From assembly GCA_038254435.1 (NCBI GenBank), contig JBBSGD010000015.1, positions 1-43,016 on the forward strand: 43,016 nt of DNA, written 5' to 3'. Source of the DNA: JBBSGD01 sp038254435 (lineage in GTDB: Bacteria; Actinomycetota; CADDZG01; WHSQ01). This document shows positions 40,603 through 43,016 of this stretch, one piece after another (the first letter of the stretch is position 1; each line of letters begins with the position of its first letter). The notes beneath the pieces are model-generated. The model saw only the letters and a program-made list of their open reading frames with translations, made no database searches and was not told where the DNA came from. A program made the translations under genes and the position numbers.

Positions 40603-41750
40603 GCGAAGCCGAGGCGGACGCGCCGTCCTTCCGTGACTTTCTCCGCTACTTCGCCCGCTTGGGCACGACCGGCTTCGGCGGGCCGATCGCCACCGTCGGC
40701 TACATGCAGCGAGATCTGGTCGAAGACCGGCAATGGCTCGATAGACAGGACTTCCTCAACGGGGTTGCTCTCGGGCAAACCATGCCCGGTCCTCTTGCGG
40801 CGCAGGTTGCCATGTGGGTGGGCTTTCTGCAGCGAGGTGCCTTCGGCGCCTTCGCCGTCTCTTTGCCGTTCATTCTGCCGTCGTTCCTGGTCGTCCTGGC
40901 GATCGCCTTCTTCTATGTGCAGTATCAGGGTCTCGACTGGGTTCAGGCGCTCTTCTACGGCATCGCTCCGGGCGTCATGGCAATCATTGCGATCGCCGCC
41001 GTCAAGCTCTCCAGGCTAACGAACAGGAGGGACATCCGGCTGTGGGTGATCTCCGCGATCACACTTATCGTTACCGCGGTCACTCAATCCGAAGTCGCCT
41101 TGTTGTTCATCGCCGCCGGACTGCTCGTGGTGTTCATAGACGTGCCACCACGCTTCCTAGGGGGCGGTGGCGCAGCGGCCTTCGTGCCGCCACCCTTGCT
41201 TGCTCAGGGCCTCCTGGTTGCGAGCGCAACTTCGGAGACGTACGTCGCGCTCACCCTCTTCTTTCTCAAGGCGGGGGCATTCATCTTCGGCAGCGGCCTG
41301 GCGATCGTCCCCTTCTTGAGAGAGGGAGTCGTCCAGCAGCACCACTGGCTAAACGCCGACCAGTTCCTTGATGCCGTCGCGATGGGACTCATCACGCCCG
41401 GCCCGGTCGTCATCACAGCCACCTTCATCGGATATCTGGTGGGCGGCTTGCTCGGGGCGGTAATTGCCACCGTGGCGATCTTCTTGCCGATCTACCTAGG
41501 TGTCGTCATCCCCGGGCGCTGGTTCATTCGTCACCAGGACAATCCCCAAGTCCAAGCCTTCGTCAGGGGCGCGACGGCTGCGGCGGCCGGCGCAATTGCC
41601 GGTGCAACCCTGATCCTGACCCGACAGGCTGTCGTCGACATCCCTACGGCGCTCATCGCCATCGTGGCCTTAGGACTCTTGTGGAGATTCAAGATTCAGG
41701 AGCCGGTCGTCGTGCTGCTGGCGGGCGTCGCCGGCCTTGTTCTGTCCTAG
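40599..41750 (+). CDS. chrA: Chromate transporter family protein (ChrA), likely CTG start
   Basis: This protein of about 383 residues has two homologous CHR halves. The first carries TTGFGGPIATVGYMQRD and QTMPGPLAAQVAMWVG; the second carries FIFGSGLAIVPFLREGVVQQ and LITPGPVVITATFIGY. Family members expel chromate by proton symport or antiport, but many are uncharacterised. Starting at TTG 40659 would remove the conserved segment SFRDFLRYFARLG. The frame goes back to CTG 40599, which overlaps the DUF1232 stop as CTGA; no ATG or GTG is available in between. Confidence 0.88.
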   Translation: MSEAEADAPSFRDFLRYFARLGTTGFGGPIATVGYMQRDLVEDRQWLDRQDFLNGVALGQTMPGPLAAQVAMWVGFLQRGAFGAFAVSLPFILPSFLVVLAIAFFYVQYQGLDWVQALFYGIAPGVMAIIAIAAVKLSRLTNRRDIRLWVISAITLIVTAVTQSEVALLFIAAGLLVVFIDVPPRFLGGGGAAAFVPPPLLAQGLLVASATSETYVALTLFFLKAGAFIFGSGLAIVPFLREGVVQQHHWLNADQFLDAVAMGLITPGPVVITATFIGYLVGGLLGAVIATVAIFLPIYLGVVIPGRWFIRHQDNPQVQAFVRGATAAAAGAIAGATLILTRQAVVDIPTALIAIVALGLLWRFKIQEPVVVLLAGVAGLVLS

Positions 41751-42124
41751 GCAACCGCAGATGCTCGATCACGTCGCCGACAGTGAGATTCGGTGAGCAG
41801 GTCTGGGGATAGTTACGTGAGCTCGTTCAAGTCCTTCGTAGACAGCTGTTTGTAGGGTTTGGGGAACCACGGAGAGAAGCACCGTACGACCGTGTCCATC
41901 GCCATTGCCAGACCGGGTGGATTGGTAACAATCGCCGGGTTCGATCAAACCAAGTCCTGACAGTGGGGAGACAGCAGCACGGTCGTCGCCCGTTATCGGC
42001 AAGCATCGGTTCGTGCGCGCGAGCACAGCCTGAGCGGCGCCCTCACTCGAGAATCGTCAGTCATCTACACTGCCGTCGCAGAGGGGGTGACAACCCCGAT
42101 GAGGACGATCGAAGGGAGCCATCA
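41751..42124. other. Intergenic stretch without a recognisable gene
   Basis: These 374 bases separate the chromate transporter from the two-domain VOC gene. No frame on either strand looks like a protein. A TACACT box at about 42065-42070 could be a -10 element for the VOC gene, without a clear -35 partner. No terminator with a T-run was seen after the transporter. Confidence 0.6.
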
Positions 42125-42856
42125 ATGGGCAATCCGGTGACGTGGTTCGATCTGGGGGCAGCAGACGATCAACCTCTGAAGAAGTTTTACGGCGAGTTGT
42201 TCGGCTGGGCGCTCCAGACCGCCGCCGAGACGTACACGATGATCGACACGGGCGGCGGTTCGGGTGTGAATGGGGGCATCGGGCGGAGCGGTACCGGGGA
42301 ACCCTGGGTTGCCTTCTACGTTGAGGTCGACGATCCCCAGTCCGTGCTTGACCAGGCCGAGTCGCTGGGAGCCAAGACGGTTGTTCCGGTGACCGAGATC
42401 CCGATGGTGACCTTTGCCATGTTCAACGATCCCGACGGACTGCTCATCGGGTTGATTAAGGCCGCAGGGGACGACGCCTTGGGTGGTCCGTCCTCGGGCG
42501 AGGGTGAAGCAGTCGACTGGTTCGAGGTCCTGGGCACAGATGCCGGCCGAACCCAGTCTTTCTACCGCGAGCTGTTCGGATGGAAGGTGGACGAGAGCAC
42601 GGCGACCAACTACGGCCTGGTCGACACGGACGCCGGCCGTGGCGCCACCGGCGGGCTTGGCGCCTCGGACCGAGGTATGACCTGGGCGACTGTGTATGCG
42701 AGCGTGGACGACGTCGAGAAGTACCTCGCCAGGGCCGAGGGTCTCGGCGGCCAGCGGGTCTACGGGCCTATCGACGTCGACGACCACACTCAGTCGGGTG
42801 CGCTGCGAGATCCCGCGGGTAACGTCTTCGGCGTCTATCACCATGCGCCGCACTGA
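42125..42856 (+). CDS. Two-domain VOC protein
   Basis: This 243-residue protein has two VOC halves. Each half begins with a similar segment (VTWFDLGAADDQPLKKFYGE and VDWFEVLGTDAGRTQSFYRE), continues LFGW, and ends with a DPDG or DPAGN motif (FNDPDGLLIGLI; LRDPAGNVFGVYHH). It matches the CFP32/LppH-like glyoxalase group widespread in Actinomycetota. Metal ligands are not complete in an obvious way, so the activity is unknown. ATG 42125 follows GGGAG with a 7-nt spacer. Confidence 0.88.
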   Translation: MGNPVTWFDLGAADDQPLKKFYGELFGWALQTAAETYTMIDTGGGSGVNGGIGRSGTGEPWVAFYVEVDDPQSVLDQAESLGAKTVVPVTEIPMVTFAMFNDPDGLLIGLIKAAGDDALGGPSSGEGEAVDWFEVLGTDAGRTQSFYRELFGWKVDESTATNYGLVDTDAGRGATGGLGASDRGMTWATVYASVDDVEKYLARAEGLGGQRVYGPIDVDDHTQSGALRDPAGNVFGVYHHAPH

Positions 42857-42876
42857 GTCACAGACCGATACGCCAG

Positions 42877-42949
42877 TGGACCTGAGGAGAATCGAACTCC
42901 TGACCTCACCCGTGCGAGGGGTGCGCTCTACCAACTGAGCTACAGGCCC
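42877..42949 (-). tRNA. tRNA-Ala (anticodon CGC)
   Basis: The reverse strand gives a 73-nt cloverleaf: acceptor GGGCCTG with CAGGTCC, including the G3-U70 pair that is the identity element for alanine, D arm TAGCTCAGTTGGTAGAGC, anticodon CGC in the loop CTCGCAC, and T arm AGGAG-TTCGATT-CTCCT. The discriminator is A and CCA is not encoded. It converges on the VOC gene. Confidence 0.97.
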
Positions 42950-43016
42950 GTGGCAGCCCCATTCTACTGCGCCCGTTCCATGCCGCAGAGAACGGGGCAC
43001 AATGTGTCCATGGGAC

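Noticed and set aside
41769..42026. Minus-strand frame of 85 codons
   Set aside because: It has no ribosome-binding site or recognisable motif and lies in the intergenic gap.

Overview
This is a GC-rich chromosomal window from what looks like a deep-branching member of the Actinomycetota. The left two thirds hold gene families typical of that phylum: an SCO1664-family kinase-like protein, DUF3090, an MSMEG_4193-type histidine phosphatase, DUF501 and a Pmt mannosyltransferase. They sit beside an order I recall from both Mycobacterium (the Rv1002c-Rv1026 neighbourhood) and Bacillus (abrB-metS-tatD-ksgA-ispE-glmU-prs-ctc-pth-mfd-mazG-divIC). An AbrB-type regulator divergent from metG, as in Bacillus, together with Actinomycetota-specific genes suggests an ancestral arrangement. 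The lineage is inferred from gene content only.

Region 1-800: a perfect 9-bp tandem repeat (15 copies, cut by the window edge), a stretch with no credible gene, and tRNA-Leu(TAA).

Region 813-22088, minus strand: a long housekeeping block, mostly with 4-bp stop/start overlaps. In transcription order it runs metG, tatD, rsmA, ispE, tRNA-Gln(TTG), glmU, prs, rplY, pth, a thioesterase, mfd, a SurA-like lipoprotein, mazG, eno, an FtsB-like protein, DUF501, an exopolyphosphatase-family protein, a histidine phosphatase, DUF3090 and the SCO1664 protein. It covers translation and its quality control, cell-wall and nucleotide precursors, transcription-coupled repair, glycolysis and division. A small plus-strand insert at 11.7-13.0 kb carries two lipoprotein genes that look frameshifted and one small membrane protein.

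Region 22.2-30.3 kb: an AbrB-like regulator with a CxxC...CxxC tail and two leader hairpins, a VanZ-like protein, a VapBC-like pair, rsmI divergent from pmt, a glycosyltransferase, and an MMPL transporter followed 3 bp later by a cyclase/NB-ARC/TPR regulator.

Region 33-42.9 kb: an accessory, eroded region. It holds two pairs of divergent genes that have lost their 5' ends at a shared junction (APC-type permease/kdpE and GNAT/methyltransferase), a decayed IS110-type transposase, a membrane protein, a short-repeat ORF, a tryptophan-rich 35-residue ORF overlapping a HAD phosphatase, a cytochrome b-molybdopterin oxidoreductase fusion, two VOC proteins, an MFS exporter, a DUF1232 protein, a chromate-transporter family protein and tRNA-Ala(CGC).

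The least explained signals are a hairpin repeat present in two intergenic places 22 kb apart (about 4204-4255 and 26631-26681), a 59-bp tandem repeat in the rplY leader, and the tryptophan-rich small ORF.
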